DNA of 64,000 nucleotides from NCBI GenBank assembly GCA_046328035.1, contig JAXLXI010000006.1, positions 1 through 64,000 on the forward strand, given 5' to 3'. Position numbers and translations under genes: made by a program. This stretch comes from JBGASG01 sp046328035. GTDB taxonomy: Bacteria > Cyanobacteriota > Vampirovibrionia > Obscuribacterales > Obscuribacteraceae. This document shows, piece by piece, positions 35,597-45,072 of this stretch. The notes under the pieces are model-generated. The model worked only from the letters and a program-made list of their open reading frames with translations. It searched no databases and was not told the origin of the DNA. Each line of letters starts with the position of its first letter. Position 1 is the first letter of the stretch.

Positions 35597-38500
35597 ATGT
35601 CAATTACGGATCGCGCCATGGAACGACCAATCACTGTAATTTGTGCAGTGGTAGCGGTTGCTCTGTGCGCGGTTCTCGCGCTGACACGGATGAAGATTGA
35701 CATTTTTCCCAATCTGAACTTGCCAGTCATCTATGTGGCGCAACCCTATGGTGGAATGTCTCCAACCCAGATGGAAGGGTTTCTCGTCAATTACTACGAA
35801 TATCACTTTCTGTACATTACCGGCATTGAACATGTCGAATCCAAATCGATCCAAAATGTCGGGTTGATCAAATTGTATTTCCATCCTGGCACGGACATGA
35901 GCCAGGCACTCGCGCAAACGATTTCTTACGTTGAACGATCAAGAGCATTCATGCCGCCGGGCACGGTTGCACCGTTCGTTGTTCGATTTGATGCGGGTAG
36001 CGTTCCCGTGGGTTATCTGGTCTTTTCGAGTGATTCAAGAAGCCTCGGCGAAATTCAGGACTTAGCGCTTTTCCGCGTGCGTCCAGTATTTGCAACTTTG
36101 CCCGGTGTTTCTTCTCCGCCACCCTTTGGTGGCAACCAGCGCACAATCGTTATTCGCGTCAAGCCAGATATGTTGCGCTCGCATCACATGTCTGTTGATG
36201 AGGTCATTCAAGCCGTCTCCAATGGAAATACGATAATCCCCGCTGGCAATGTACGCACCGGCGATCTGAATAGGCTCTCGCCGATTAATTCGGTGGTGAC
36301 AGATCCGCAAGAACTCCTCAACTTGCCGATCAGAAAAGGGACGGGTCCGACCGTATTCTTGAACGACATTGCGACCGTTGAAGATAGTACTGATGTTTTG
36401 GCTGGATATGCACTAGTCAATGGCCACAGAACGGTCTATATCCCGGTAACGAAACGAGCGGACGCATCAACGTTGGACGTTGTCGCCCGGGTCAAGCGTG
36501 AGTTGCCTAAATTTCAAGCTCTTGTGCCAGAAGATATCAAGGTCAATTTTGAATTCGATCAATCAACTTACGTCAAGAATGCGATTGGTGGACTCGCACT
36601 AGAAGCTGCATTGGGTGCGCTTCTGACAGGCTTGATGATCTTTTTATTCCTGCGGGATTTTAGAAGCGCGTTGATTGTAGTGACTACAATCCCTTCCGCA
36701 TTGTTGGCAGCAATCGTCGGTCTTTGGTTTACAGGCGAAACCATCAACATCATGACACTGGGCGGACTGGCGCTTGCAGTAGGCATTCTCGTCGATGAAG
36801 CGACTGTATCAATCGAGAACATCCACGCACATCTTGAACGCGGGCAACCCCTTTCATTGGCGATCTGGCAAGCGAGTCGTGAAACGCTGATCCCTCGGCT
36901 TCTGGCAATGCTTTCCGTGATCGCCGTGTTCGCCCCTTCGTTTTTCATGGTTGGTGTCTCGCGCGCCCTGTTCGCGCCGTTGTCACTGGCGGTGGGTTTT
37001 TCAATGCTCGCCTCGTATATCTTGTCGAGCACGCTTGTACCTGTTCTTTGCTCCTGGTTCTTACGCAACGCCACCGCCACTACAGAGCACGCCGTCTTGC
37101 AAAAGATCACGAAGCGGTACGAGCACATATTGGAAAACTCGCTTCGTTCGCCGTCTCTAGTTCTGGCACTCTGCGCCGGGATAATTCTCGTCGGTAGCGT
37201 GTTGATTTATCCACTTCTCGGAAGGGAATTGTTTCCGCGCGTTGACGCAGGTCAGCTACAGGTTCGGTTGCGCGCGCCTACTGGTGAAAGAGTTGAGCGC
37301 ACGGAAGACATTACTCTTCGCGCCCTCGATATTATTGGCGAAGAGGCTGGTAGGAACAACGTCGCCATTACTCTTTCGTATGTTGGTACCCAACCGCCAA
37401 CTTATCCGATTAACACGATTTTTCTGTGGACAAGCGGTCCGCAAGAGGCCGTGATCCGCGCAGCTTTGAGAAAAGGGTCCGGTATTCATATCGCGAACTT
37501 TCGCGAGCGGCTGCGGCAGCGGTTCGCTAAGGAATTACCAACGGTAGCAATTACATTTGAAGCTGGCGACATTGTCAGCCAGATCATGAATTTCGGCTCG
37601 CCGACGCCGATTGAAGTAGCTGTCAGCGGTCCCAAATTTGCAGAAGACAAGGCTTACGCTGCGAAAGTGTTGACTGCGATGCAGGCATTGCCACATCTTC
37701 GAGATGTGCAGTATGGACAACCGCAGGATTATCCAACTGTGGACATCAACGTAGATCGGCGCCGTGCAGGACAGCTTGGTGTGACAGTCGCAGACGTTGG
37801 CCGTTCTGTGTTGGGAGCAACATCATCGAGCCGCTTCCTTGTTCCAAATTATTGGGCTGATCAAAAAACGGGTGTTGGCTATCAAGTTCAAGTGGAAGTG
37901 CCGCAGTCCCTGATGAACTCAGCAGACGCTGTGAAACATATTCCCGCCATGACTAACGGCGCATTGCACCCGCTCGTTTCAGACGTCGCATCCGTGAAGT
38001 TTGGAACCGCTCCAGGAGAAATGGATCGATACAACATGCAGCGGATGGTGACAATTACGGCAAATGTAGAAGGCGAAGACCTCGGGCGAGCGGCGCAAGC
38101 CGTGCAAGCGGCAATAGCAAAGGTTGGTGCGCCCCCGCGTGGGGTTAGCGTAAATATTCGCGGCCAGATACCGGCGATGAACGATACTTTCTTTGCTTTA
38201 CAAACTGGTTTGCTCGTAGCTATCCTCGTGATCTTGATCTTACTCACGGCTAATTTCCAATCGGTCCGTCTCGCGGCGCTCGTGATTTGCACAGTGCCGG
38301 CCGTATTGGCCGGGGTCATGTTCATGCTGCTATTGACCGGCACGAGCTTGAATGTTCAGTCGTTCATCGGTGCGATCATGGCGGTTGGTGTCGGTGTCGC
38401 CAACTCCATCCTGCTCGTCACGTTTGCTGAAAGCAGCAGAATCGCTGGTGCAACATCGCAAGATGCAGCCCGCGTCGGTGCCACCACGAGGTTGCGGCCA

Positions 38501-38752
38501 ATCTTGATGACCACATCTGCCATGGTGGCAGGAATGATTCCAATGGCGTTGGGCTTTGGTGAGGGTGGCGATCAGTCTGCACCACTGGGACGCGCTGTCA
38601 TTGGCGGATTGCTTACTTCTACGACGTTTGTGTTGCTGGCGTTGCCGCTCATATTTTCGGTGGTTCAGCGAAAGGCTGGAGTCAAGTCATCTTCGGTGCA
38701 TCCGCGGCATCTATTGCCACCGGATGCAGTTGTTGAACAGGAGCTGTCATGA
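35597..38752 (+). CDS. RND efflux permease, chrB operon 2
   Basis: 1051 aa, complete. Opens MSITDRAMERPITVICAV; TM2-6 block with VGILVDEATVSIENIHAHLERG; second half with TM10 VGVGVANSILLVTFAESS. The AcrB-type Asp pair is D-E here, and the TM10 Lys is replaced, so the proton path differs from AcrB. Porter domains PN1/PN2 and PC1/PC2 are present in normal length. One base after tolC; ATGA overlap with the MFP. Sister of the truncated gene at the left edge. Confidence 0.94.
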   Translation: MSITDRAMERPITVICAVVAVALCAVLALTRMKIDIFPNLNLPVIYVAQPYGGMSPTQMEGFLVNYYEYHFLYITGIEHVESKSIQNVGLIKLYFHPGTDMSQALAQTISYVERSRAFMPPGTVAPFVVRFDAGSVPVGYLVFSSDSRSLGEIQDLALFRVRPVFATLPGVSSPPPFGGNQRTIVIRVKPDMLRSHHMSVDEVIQAVSNGNTIIPAGNVRTGDLNRLSPINSVVTDPQELLNLPIRKGTGPTVFLNDIATVEDSTDVLAGYALVNGHRTVYIPVTKRADASTLDVVARVKRELPKFQALVPEDIKVNFEFDQSTYVKNAIGGLALEAALGALLTGLMIFLFLRDFRSALIVVTTIPSALLAAIVGLWFTGETINIMTLGGLALAVGILVDEATVSIENIHAHLERGQPLSLAIWQASRETLIPRLLAMLSVIAVFAPSFFMVGVSRALFAPLSLAVGFSMLASYILSSTLVPVLCSWFLRNATATTEHAVLQKITKRYEHILENSLRSPSLVLALCAGIILVGSVLIYPLLGRELFPRVDAGQLQVRLRAPTGERVERTEDITLRALDIIGEEAGRNNVAITLSYVGTQPPTYPINTIFLWTSGPQEAVIRAALRKGSGIHIANFRERLRQRFAKELPTVAITFEAGDIVSQIMNFGSPTPIEVAVSGPKFAEDKAYAAKVLTAMQALPHLRDVQYGQPQDYPTVDINVDRRRAGQLGVTVADVGRSVLGATSSSRFLVPNYWADQKTGVGYQVQVEVPQSLMNSADAVKHIPAMTNGALHPLVSDVASVKFGTAPGEMDRYNMQRMVTITANVEGEDLGRAAQAVQAAIAKVGAPPRGVSVNIRGQIPAMNDTFFALQTGLLVAILVILILLTANFQSVRLAALVICTVPAVLAGVMFMLLLTGTSLNVQSFIGAIMAVGVGVANSILLVTFAESSRIAGATSQDAARVGATTRLRPILMTTSAMVAGMIPMALGFGEGGDQSAPLGRAVIGGLLTSTTFVLLALPLIFSVVQRKAGVKSSSVHPRHLLPPDAVVEQELS

Positions 38753-40008
38753 AACGATCTCGCATATTTGCATTCTCACTCATTGCTGGTGTTGTGCTTC
38801 ATGGCTGCAGTCAACAAACAGAGAACCTTTCATCGTCAACGACCGCTAAGAATGAAGGACCACGAACAGTAGTTGTTACTAGAGTTTCTTCACAATTGCT
38901 TCAGCGCAATGAGAATCTACCTGGAGATTTGCTCGCGTACCGGGATGTCGCAATCTATCCAAAAATATCCGGCTTTGTGCAGTCGATAAATGTAGATAGA
39001 GGCTCCCTAGTGAGAACCGGGCAATTATTGATCCGCTTAACGGCTCCTGAGCTTTCTGCGCAGCGCGCGAGCGGACATCAGCAAGCATTGGCGGCATCGG
39101 ATGAACAGAAGGAAGCCGAAGCGGAACTCGAAAGTGTCAACGAACAGCAACGTGAAGCCGAAGCGACTTTGAAAGCGGACCGCGATACATACGAAAGGCT
39201 CAAAGGAGCCTCATCGTATCCGGGAATAATTCCAAAGAACGACCTGGAAGTGGCTGAGCAGAAGGCTGCTGCCGATGATGCTAAAGTCAAGTACTACGAG
39301 AAGCAAAAGAAGGCGCTAAGAGCGAAAATTCGAGGCGCGATTAATAAGCACCGTTCCGCTGCTGAATCCGCGCAGTCATCCGCTGATATTGAGTCGTACT
39401 TGCGCCTGACCGCACCGTTCGATGGAATTGTCACTGAGCGAAATGTTCATGAAGGCAGCTTCGTCAATGCGCCCGGGGACGGAAAAGCACAACCGCTCCT
39501 CCGAATTCAGCAGCGCAACTTGTTGCGCCTCGTGGTGCCGGTGCCGGAAAGCGAAGTCGGAAATATTGCTCCAGGCATGTCCGTAGAATTCAAAGTCCCG
39601 GCTTTCGCAGGCGCCACATTTGCGGGTGTGATCAAAAGAGTTGGCGGCTCGCTGGACGCAAATACTCGCACGATGCCCGTGGAACTCGATGTGGTAAATA
39701 CTTCCGGCAAGCTGGCGCCGGGCATGTATGCGGAAGTGAGTTGGCCTGTTCGACCAAGTCAGCCGTCATTGCTCGTTCCAAAGACGGCAGTAGTCAAAAC
39801 AACCGAGAGAACCTTTGTCATTCGAATTCAAGACGGCGCGACTCAATGGGTTGACGTCAAAGTTGGTTCGTCCATCGGAGATCTCGTTGAGGTCTTTGGT
39901 GCGTTGGCAGACGGAGATCTCATCGCTGTGCGCGGAACGGACGAGTTGCGGCCTGCAAGGAAGGTGGCAGTCAAGCAAGCAGAAACTGCGCCAGCGAAAC
40001 CACAATAG
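38749..40008 (+). CDS. RND membrane fusion lipoprotein, chrB operon 2
   Basis: 419 aa. Lipobox VVLHGC near residues 16-21. Barrel-sandwich halves (DVAIYPKISGFVQSINVDRG and LTAPFDGIVTERNVHEGSFV) flank a coiled-coil hairpin (about 100-205); beta-barrel and membrane-proximal domains follow (PVELDVVNTSGKLAPGMYAEV, VPKTAVVKT). Ordinary length, no metal-binding insert, unlike the MFP of the first efflux operon. Last gene of the operon; the copy 1 operon probably has its equivalent beyond the left window edge. Confidence 0.93.
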   Translation: MKRSRIFAFSLIAGVVLHGCSQQTENLSSSTTAKNEGPRTVVVTRVSSQLLQRNENLPGDLLAYRDVAIYPKISGFVQSINVDRGSLVRTGQLLIRLTAPELSAQRASGHQQALAASDEQKEAEAELESVNEQQREAEATLKADRDTYERLKGASSYPGIIPKNDLEVAEQKAAADDAKVKYYEKQKKALRAKIRGAINKHRSAAESAQSSADIESYLRLTAPFDGIVTERNVHEGSFVNAPGDGKAQPLLRIQQRNLLRLVVPVPESEVGNIAPGMSVEFKVPAFAGATFAGVIKRVGGSLDANTRTMPVELDVVNTSGKLAPGMYAEVSWPVRPSQPSLLVPKTAVVKTTERTFVIRIQDGATQWVDVKVGSSIGDLVEVFGALADGDLIAVRGTDELRPARKVAVKQAETAPAKPQ

Positions 40009-40029
40009 TCCATGCGGACTTAAGCAAAA

Positions 40030-40050
40030 CGAGCGGCCCCGTGGGCCGCT
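40030..40050. terminator. Hairpin between efflux operon and mob module 2
   Basis: GAGCGGCCC (40030-40038) pairs perfectly with GGGCCGCTC (40042-40050). The T-rich side (GTTTTGCTT) follows in the leftward direction, so it most likely ends the leftward mob operon; it may also stop the rightward efflux operon. Confidence 0.7.
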
Positions 40051-40072
40051 CGCATGCATGGGTGTTTGACAT

Positions 40073-40639
40073 TTACCGCACTGGCAGCCGTCCACCCAGT
40101 GCGGACTCGATAGTTGCGGAAAGTGAGCAGATGATTGAGTCGCACGCCGCGTAATTCACGCCTTCAACTGTTGGTCTGAAGTCCATTTGGATGGCTGTTG
40201 TTCCGCGTTCGGTCTGTTGCACGTGTATGTCGACTGCAAGGAATCGCTGCAGGCGCTCTCTTCGGGTGTGAATTTGTCCGCGCGCATCGCCTTCGAATCT
40301 TGTGAATTCGTCGATGAATCGCAAGTTGGCGGTGATTCTGCCAGTCTGTGTATCCGCCGTTACGACGTGCCATTTATCTCCGTAGTTATAAGAGATCTCC
40401 GCCAAGATATCGCGAATCTTGGCGAAAGCGATCTTCGCGGGAACCCTGTACTCTCGTGGTTCTGGATGAAGAAATTTTGCACGTTCTTCGCATGCGGATT
40501 TGAAGATCGGATAAGCGGCGAGTATACCGAGCACAAGTCCAGGTACCAATCCCGCACCTGCATCATGGGTTGCATCGCCGATGAGTGCTCCGGTTAGAAG
40601 GAACACGAATATTCCGACAATGATTGCTACGAGGGCCAT
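40073..40639 (-). CDS. Two-helix membrane protein of mob module 2
   Basis: 188 aa. Two N-terminal helices (AIIVGIFVFLLTGALIG and GLVPGLVLGILAAYPIF), then a soluble domain: FLHPEPREYRVPAKIAFAKIRDIL, ISYNYGDKWHVVTADTQTG, FRPTVEGVNYAACDSII. Homologue of 24332-25003. The start overlaps the end of the coupling-protein gene by 13 bp. The coupling protein has no membrane anchor, so this one may anchor it; this is inference from adjacency in both modules. Confidence 0.7.
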   Translation of the reverse strand: MALVAIIVGIFVFLLTGALIGDATHDAGAGLVPGLVLGILAAYPIFKSACEERAKFLHPEPREYRVPAKIAFAKIRDILAEISYNYGDKWHVVTADTQTGRITANLRFIDEFTRFEGDARGQIHTRRERLQRFLAVDIHVQQTERGTTAIQMDFRPTVEGVNYAACDSIICSLSATIESALGGRLPVR

Positions 40640-42576
40640 ACGTCATCTACCTCCGGTGAGTCTTGCTGTTGAAATTGATTGGTGTTGTCTTCGTTTGCGC
40701 GTTCTTGCGCAGCACGTTTATTGAAGTTCCGCTTCTTTTCGCTGCGGTTGCGCTCACGGCTCCGGTTCTTTCCTTCGGGGTTGCTTTGTTCCTTGGGTTG
40801 ATTGGTTTCCGGTTGTTCGGTTCGACCGCGTTTTCGAATCGATTCTGAAATTTCGTGCGGCGGTCGTTCCGGCGGTGGATATGCAAGCGCATAGTGATAG
40901 GCTGTCGGCGATGTGAGTGGGATTTTGAGCGGCCAGGTGTCATTGGTGAAAGCGATAACCTCGCCGCTCAGATTGATTAGTTCATCCGGCGTTGCAAGCG
41001 ATCTTCCTTGTACGAATTCTTGGACTCGTCCGGTATCGCTAACGGTGACTTCTTCGATTGTGGTTCTTCCGAGCGCTTCGCTTAGTGCGCGGGCTTCACG
41101 GAAGTTTTTCTGTCGGAAGTAGATTTGCGTTGCCGGTTGGTCGAAAATGATTTGGGCCTCCTTTTGTGAATACACTCGTTCGAGTTGGAAATAATTTTGG
41201 AATCCGAGCACGAGACTTAGCTTGGCTTTTCTGACGATTGATAGAACATTCGCAATGTTTGCGATCTTTCCGAAGTTTGTGAATTCATCGAGAAAGAGCG
41301 ACGTTGGATATTTCATTGTCGACTTGCTATCGAGGAGATAGTCGAGCAGGAAGTTCACCAGCAGTGAGCCGATTAGCTTGCTATCCCGGGAACGGCTTGG
41401 CACGGCGATGTAGAAGGTGAAGAGTTGCTTCTTCAGTGCGTCGAAATCTACGTCCGTTTTTTCGGTTAAGGCCACAAATTGATCCGTTATCCATGGATTC
41501 AACTTCGTCATTAGCCCCGATAAGACCCCGAATCGGAAGTTCTCGGAGGTTGACCCTAGCCAACCCTCAAACTCCATTTGGGCGAGCGCTGAGGGGCTTC
41601 TAGCGAGTTCCTGGCGGACCTTACTCACCCCCGATAACAGCAGCCATCTCAAGGCTCCGATATGTCCTCTTTCAGGATCGGTTGCCGCCGCATGTAGTAT
41701 CAGGGAGACAAGCAGTTGTTTCTCTGACCTGTCCCATGTCGGATCGATTCGCGCTTCCTCGCCGCTGCTGTTCATGATGATTAGGTCAGCTAGCTTCTCG
41801 GCTTCTTTGGCTTTCTCCAGCTCTGGAGCCCATCTCACACGGTCTACAGGATTGATTCGCGTTGATGACATATCGGCAGGATTGAACGAATAGATCGTGT
41901 GACCCGCTTGTTTTCGCCATCCAGAAGTTAGTGTGTATAATTCGCCAGCTTCATAGCCCGGAGTGGCCTCGGTTACGATCATGTTGCTTCCGAGCCGTTC
42001 AATGAGATTCGGAATGAAGAACCCTCGCGACTTTCCAACACCTGTTCGACCGCAGACTATTGCGTGTGCATTTGTCACCAGTTCTGGTATCGAGATGAAC
42101 TCGCCTTTCTGGGTCCTGCCGATGATTAATCGTGTTGCCTCCGGTTTCGCTGTTATGTATGCGGCTCGGCGTAGCTGCGATTCGTCACCCCAAGCGGCTC
42201 CTCCGTGCACCGTTGATTTGACCTTTGTCGACGAAACGTTGGTCGCTCGAATTGCATCCGCCTGAAGATTCGCGATTACTTGTTTGCACCTTTGCCGGCA
42301 ATCTTCTTCCGTGCCACCTCCTTGTCGTTCTGTTATTTCGATTTCGACGCGCGAGCCACCGATGGCGTCAGACCATCTGAGCACAACTCGATACTCGTGC
42401 CTCCACCAATCCCGTCCTACCTTTTCATCGAGCCTTTCGACTGCGAGAATCTGATCGAGCTGCTTGCTCGCTCGTGACACCTGATAGCCGAGCCTGTCGA
42501 GCACATTCACTGCGAGGACAGGCAAATCCTTTGGCGCAGCATTTACTACGCCAACATCCTTTGCGGTAGTTTGCAT
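40627..42576 (-). CDS. VirD4/TraG-type coupling protein without TM anchor
   Basis: 649 aa. N-terminal 150 residues are soluble and unusual (VLAVNVLDRLGYQVSRASKQ). The ATPase core follows: Walker A GRTGVGKS at 176-183, Walker B SLFLDEFTNFGKI near 430, and motifs GFQNYFQLERVYSQKEAQII and FRQKNFREARALSEALG typical of TraG/VirD4 proteins that deliver the relaxosome to the secretion channel. No hydrophobic segment is visible, whereas most VirD4 proteins have two N-terminal helices. Low-complexity Asn/Arg/Glu tail after 580. Intact counterpart of the pseudogene 21811-23756. Confidence 0.88.
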   Translation of the reverse strand: MQTTAKDVGVVNAAPKDLPVLAVNVLDRLGYQVSRASKQLDQILAVERLDEKVGRDWWRHEYRVVLRWSDAIGGSRVEIEITERQGGGTEEDCRQRCKQVIANLQADAIRATNVSSTKVKSTVHGGAAWGDESQLRRAAYITAKPEATRLIIGRTQKGEFISIPELVTNAHAIVCGRTGVGKSRGFFIPNLIERLGSNMIVTEATPGYEAGELYTLTSGWRKQAGHTIYSFNPADMSSTRINPVDRVRWAPELEKAKEAEKLADLIIMNSSGEEARIDPTWDRSEKQLLVSLILHAAATDPERGHIGALRWLLLSGVSKVRQELARSPSALAQMEFEGWLGSTSENFRFGVLSGLMTKLNPWITDQFVALTEKTDVDFDALKKQLFTFYIAVPSRSRDSKLIGSLLVNFLLDYLLDSKSTMKYPTSLFLDEFTNFGKIANIANVLSIVRKAKLSLVLGFQNYFQLERVYSQKEAQIIFDQPATQIYFRQKNFREARALSEALGRTTIEEVTVSDTGRVQEFVQGRSLATPDELINLSGEVIAFTNDTWPLKIPLTSPTAYHYALAYPPPERPPHEISESIRKRGRTEQPETNQPKEQSNPEGKNRSRERNRSEKKRNFNKRAAQERANEDNTNQFQQQDSPEVDDVWPS

Positions 42577-42582
42577 TTGTAC

Positions 42583-43869
42583 TTACTCCATGAAATCAAG
42601 ATCGCGGTCGCGCTTTCTTTTCTCTATTTCGCGCTCCTTATGCGCATCTTTACGAGTGTTCTTGTTGTCTTCTATGGCATCATCAATCTGTTCGATGATT
42701 GCCTCGTCTGCTGCTTTAGCATCTGGATTTGCGCGTCCTCGCTGTTTGGCTTCGACATCGCGTTTAGCATCTTCGAGGTCGTCTCTGTTTTCTTTGAGGC
42801 GATCACGTTGATCGGTAAGAGGTATCCATCGCACGAGTTCTGCGGCAATTGCTGCTTCTGTCAGAAATAGGCTCATGATGGGATTTCGCATCATTTCTTG
42901 TTGAAGCGGGGAAACGTAGCGGTTTGCATTGGGCGAGTTGCGTGCTTCTTCGCGCGCAGTTGCCGATGCTTTTGCGCTGTTCAACTGGCGTTGAATTTCG
43001 CCTGAAAAGCGCGCTCGATCTTTGCTGTCGATCCAGCTCGCTAGCCGTTTGTAATCCTCCTTAGGTAGCCTCAGCGATTTGTCGGTGTTTTCCATAAGAT
43101 GGCGGCGAAGTCCGGTTAGTCGTTCGTATCCATCATTCTTGGAAAAACGTTGGCCGAGATACTGGAAGGATTCTTTCTCATCTTGTACTTGACTCTTACT
43201 CCATTCACTATGCGGCTCAAGCTGTTCGCGTACTATTTTCTTGTGCAGCCAGGGAAGCTCTTCGCCGTTCCGAATTCGCTCTTGTCGATCCTTTTCGAAT
43301 TGCTGTTGGCGCTCCCTCTTCTGCTCCTTGTGTTTTTGTTGTCGCTCGAATTCCGCTACTCGACAGTCTGTGTATTGAGTTCGCTCCAGGTACCTGTCAC
43401 CGAACTCCTTCATCAGGTCGTAGTCTTTCTTGTCGAATCTAACGAATCTTCCGTCCTTGTCTTTCGGCATCACCACTACGTGTACGTGACGGTGATCGGT
43501 GTTGTTGTGGGTGACAGCAAACCATTCGAGATCCAGTCCCTTTTCCGAACCGAGCTGGTGCATAACCTCCCTAGTGAACTCTTTCGGATCGTTAGGGCTG
43601 ACTTCCGGTGACAGTGTCAGCTTGTGGACTACCACGCCTTTGCCGTCATAATCCCGAACCTTTTGTCGCATTTCTTTGGCATCCACCGAATCCTCCATGT
43701 CGGTGAACATTTCTCGACCGCCTTGCTCCAAGTCCTTTCCGGGGCGGTGCTGGATGTACTTCATGTGTCCGAGAGCGGCGCCGATGGCTAACGTGCGCGC
43801 CAGCTTCAATTTGACTCCGCCACGTTGTTTGGCTTTCACCGAGATGTAGCTGTGGCGAACTATCATCAT
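42583..43869 (-). CDS. Relaxase (MobA/MOBP-like), intact
   Basis: 428 aa. Nuclease domain: candidate Tyr8 in RHSYISVK, HMKYIQHRPG, VVVHKLTLSPEVSPND, and the three-His motif HNNTDHRHVHVV (His121, 126, 128, 130). Long charged helix at about 165-225, then a C-terminal domain with NANRYVSPLQQEMMRNPIMS and a Lys/Arg/Glu tail. Nicks oriT and pilots the strand. The stop is 7 bp before the coupling protein and the start overlaps the MobC stop (ATGATG). Only relaxase and coupling genes are present, no T4SS channel genes, so transfer would need a helper. Confidence 0.9.
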   Translation of the reverse strand: MMIVRHSYISVKAKQRGGVKLKLARTLAIGAALGHMKYIQHRPGKDLEQGGREMFTDMEDSVDAKEMRQKVRDYDGKGVVVHKLTLSPEVSPNDPKEFTREVMHQLGSEKGLDLEWFAVTHNNTDHRHVHVVVMPKDKDGRFVRFDKKDYDLMKEFGDRYLERTQYTDCRVAEFERQQKHKEQKRERQQQFEKDRQERIRNGEELPWLHKKIVREQLEPHSEWSKSQVQDEKESFQYLGQRFSKNDGYERLTGLRRHLMENTDKSLRLPKEDYKRLASWIDSKDRARFSGEIQRQLNSAKASATAREEARNSPNANRYVSPLQQEMMRNPIMSLFLTEAAIAAELVRWIPLTDQRDRLKENRDDLEDAKRDVEAKQRGRANPDAKAADEAIIEQIDDAIEDNKNTRKDAHKEREIEKRKRDRDLDFME

Positions 43870-44267
43870 TGCCCGACTACCTTGTTCATTCTTTCTGCAA
43901 TTGCTTTTTCATCGTCTTCAAGACGCTTTCGCATTTTGCCTTTGACGATGTTTGACGCGGCAACGAATCTCTCTTGCATCTTGTTCTCGACGTGGTTCTG
44001 CCAAGCCAGCTCGTATAGGGTGCCTGTTTGAGCGCCTTGCCGCGCGAGCATTCCGCAGATTCTGTCGGTCATGTTTTTGATGTTCTTGGATAATTCTGAA
44101 TCTCGTCTGTCTCCTTTTAGTTTTTCGTAGTTCTCGATGTACCATCTGATCGCTTCTCTTGCGATTGATGATCTTGGTGATCGTTGTTCTCTGCTAATTG
44201 CTAACAACTTCTCAAAGTCATGGGGTGAGATATAGGTTTCGATTTTTGACATTCGCCTTTTGGTCAT
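43866..44267 (-). CDS. MobC-like ribbon-helix-helix accessory protein
   Basis: 133 aa. An ATG at 44279 is in frame, but the ATG at 44267 has GGAGG at the right distance. RHH domain MSKIETYISPHDFEKLLAIS...SSIAREAIRWYIENY, then ICGMLARQGAQTGTLYELAW as in module 1. Binds oriT, as inferred from family and position directly after the conserved oriT block. Confidence 0.8.
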   Translation of the reverse strand: MTKRRMSKIETYISPHDFEKLLAISREQRSPRSSIAREAIRWYIENYEKLKGDRRDSELSKNIKNMTDRICGMLARQGAQTGTLYELAWQNHVENKMQERFVAASNIVKGKMRKRLEDDEKAIAERMNKVVGQ

Positions 44268-44394
44268 AGTTTCCTCCATGCGCGCTTAAGGCAGGGCGCG
44301 TGATTGATTTGGGTCTGGTGCATGGTGATTTGAGAGAAGCGAGCCCGTCGTGCATGGTGCTTGAGCCTCACGGGTGGTGGCATACAAGGAATTA

Positions 44395-44510
44395 ACATAC
44401 TCTCTTTATCTTGCCTTACCGTATGGTGAGACCATCGGTTCGGGCTCGCTTCGCTCGGTTATTCGTTGCGCGTCGCTGCCTGCTCCGCGCGGACGGTGTC
44501 ATGATGGTTG
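44395..44510 (-). other. Candidate origin of transfer (oriT), module 2
   Basis: On the minus strand: GACGCGCAAC (44465-44474), CGAGCGAAGCGAG (44445-44457), an 18-base spacer, then CCATACGGTAA (44416-44426) and GGCAAGATAAAGAG ending near 44402. Same order and near-identical spacing (18 against 19 bases) as at 19590-19700. The flanks share no such similarity. Confidence 0.6.
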
Positions 44511-44570
44511 ATAATCATTGATACCGTTTCTGATACTGCGTTTGAATTGCATCCATCTTTCGTTCGATTG

Positions 44571-44807
44571 TTATCGATTGATATTGCGTGAGTTGATGAT
44601 CATTGTGGAGATAGCTTGGATTGCCGAAACCACGAGATTGCAGATTGCACGAAATACCGTTACGAGTAGTGTGCACAGGAGCTGTAGCAATGTGCCAACA
44701 AATTGGGAAACGATGTCGAAAAGCGGCTTTACTACCATTCCTGGATTGCCACCAGCGATGCCGACGAGTAACATCAGCATGAATATGGGAAGAAGTATCT
44801 GTTCCAT
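44571..44807 (-). CDS. Small hydrophobic membrane protein of mob module 2
   Basis: 78 aa from ATG 44807 (RBS GGAG). Two hydrophobic segments around FMLMLLVGIAGGNPGMVVKPLFDIV, shared with 19239-19514. Lies between the AlpA-like gene (3 bp away) and oriT. Conservation of the central motif across otherwise diverged modules argues for a required function; which one is unknown. Confidence 0.7.
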   Translation of the reverse strand: MEQILLPIFMLMLLVGIAGGNPGMVVKPLFDIVSQFVGTLLQLLCTLLVTVFRAICNLVVSAIQAISTMIINSRNINR

Positions 44808-44808
44808 A

Positions 44809-45072
44809 TTAGTTCTCCGATGATCTTGATTTAGGATCGGGCTTGTCCTGTTCAAAGTCTTGAAGATGTTGGAGGATGAAGGCGTCGAGATCGGCTTTTC
44901 TGTATCGGACTAAGCGGCCGATTTTGACAAAGGGCAGAGATCTACGGCCGGTGCATTTCCAGACCGCGAGGGTTTGCTCTGCTACTCCTAGATATGCAGC
45001 GGCTTCTCTACGCGTTAAGAGAATGGAGTCAGCTGTGCCCGCTCCATAAGGGGTGTGTTCGTTCTTTTTCAT
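44809..45072 (-). CDS. AlpA/excisionase-type DNA-binding protein
   Basis: 87 aa. LTRREAAAYLGVAEQTLAVW, then GRRSLPFVKIGRLVRYRKADLDAFI: the full AlpA/Xis signature, close to 18746-18961. ATG 45072, first gene of module 2. Probably controls the leftward operon or excision. Confidence 0.85.
   Translation of the reverse strand: MKKNEHTPYGAGTADSILLTRREAAAYLGVAEQTLAVWKCTGRRSLPFVKIGRLVRYRKADLDAFILQHLQDFEQDKPDPKSRSSEN

Noticed and set aside
1..38752. Recent duplication of the chrB-RND operon
   Set aside because: Protein similarity is high but third positions are widely different (16 of the first 60 bases of the permease gene), so the copies separated long ago.
40660..44200. Rightward open frames opposite the relaxase and coupling genes
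   Set aside because: They are antisense to well-supported genes and match nothing.
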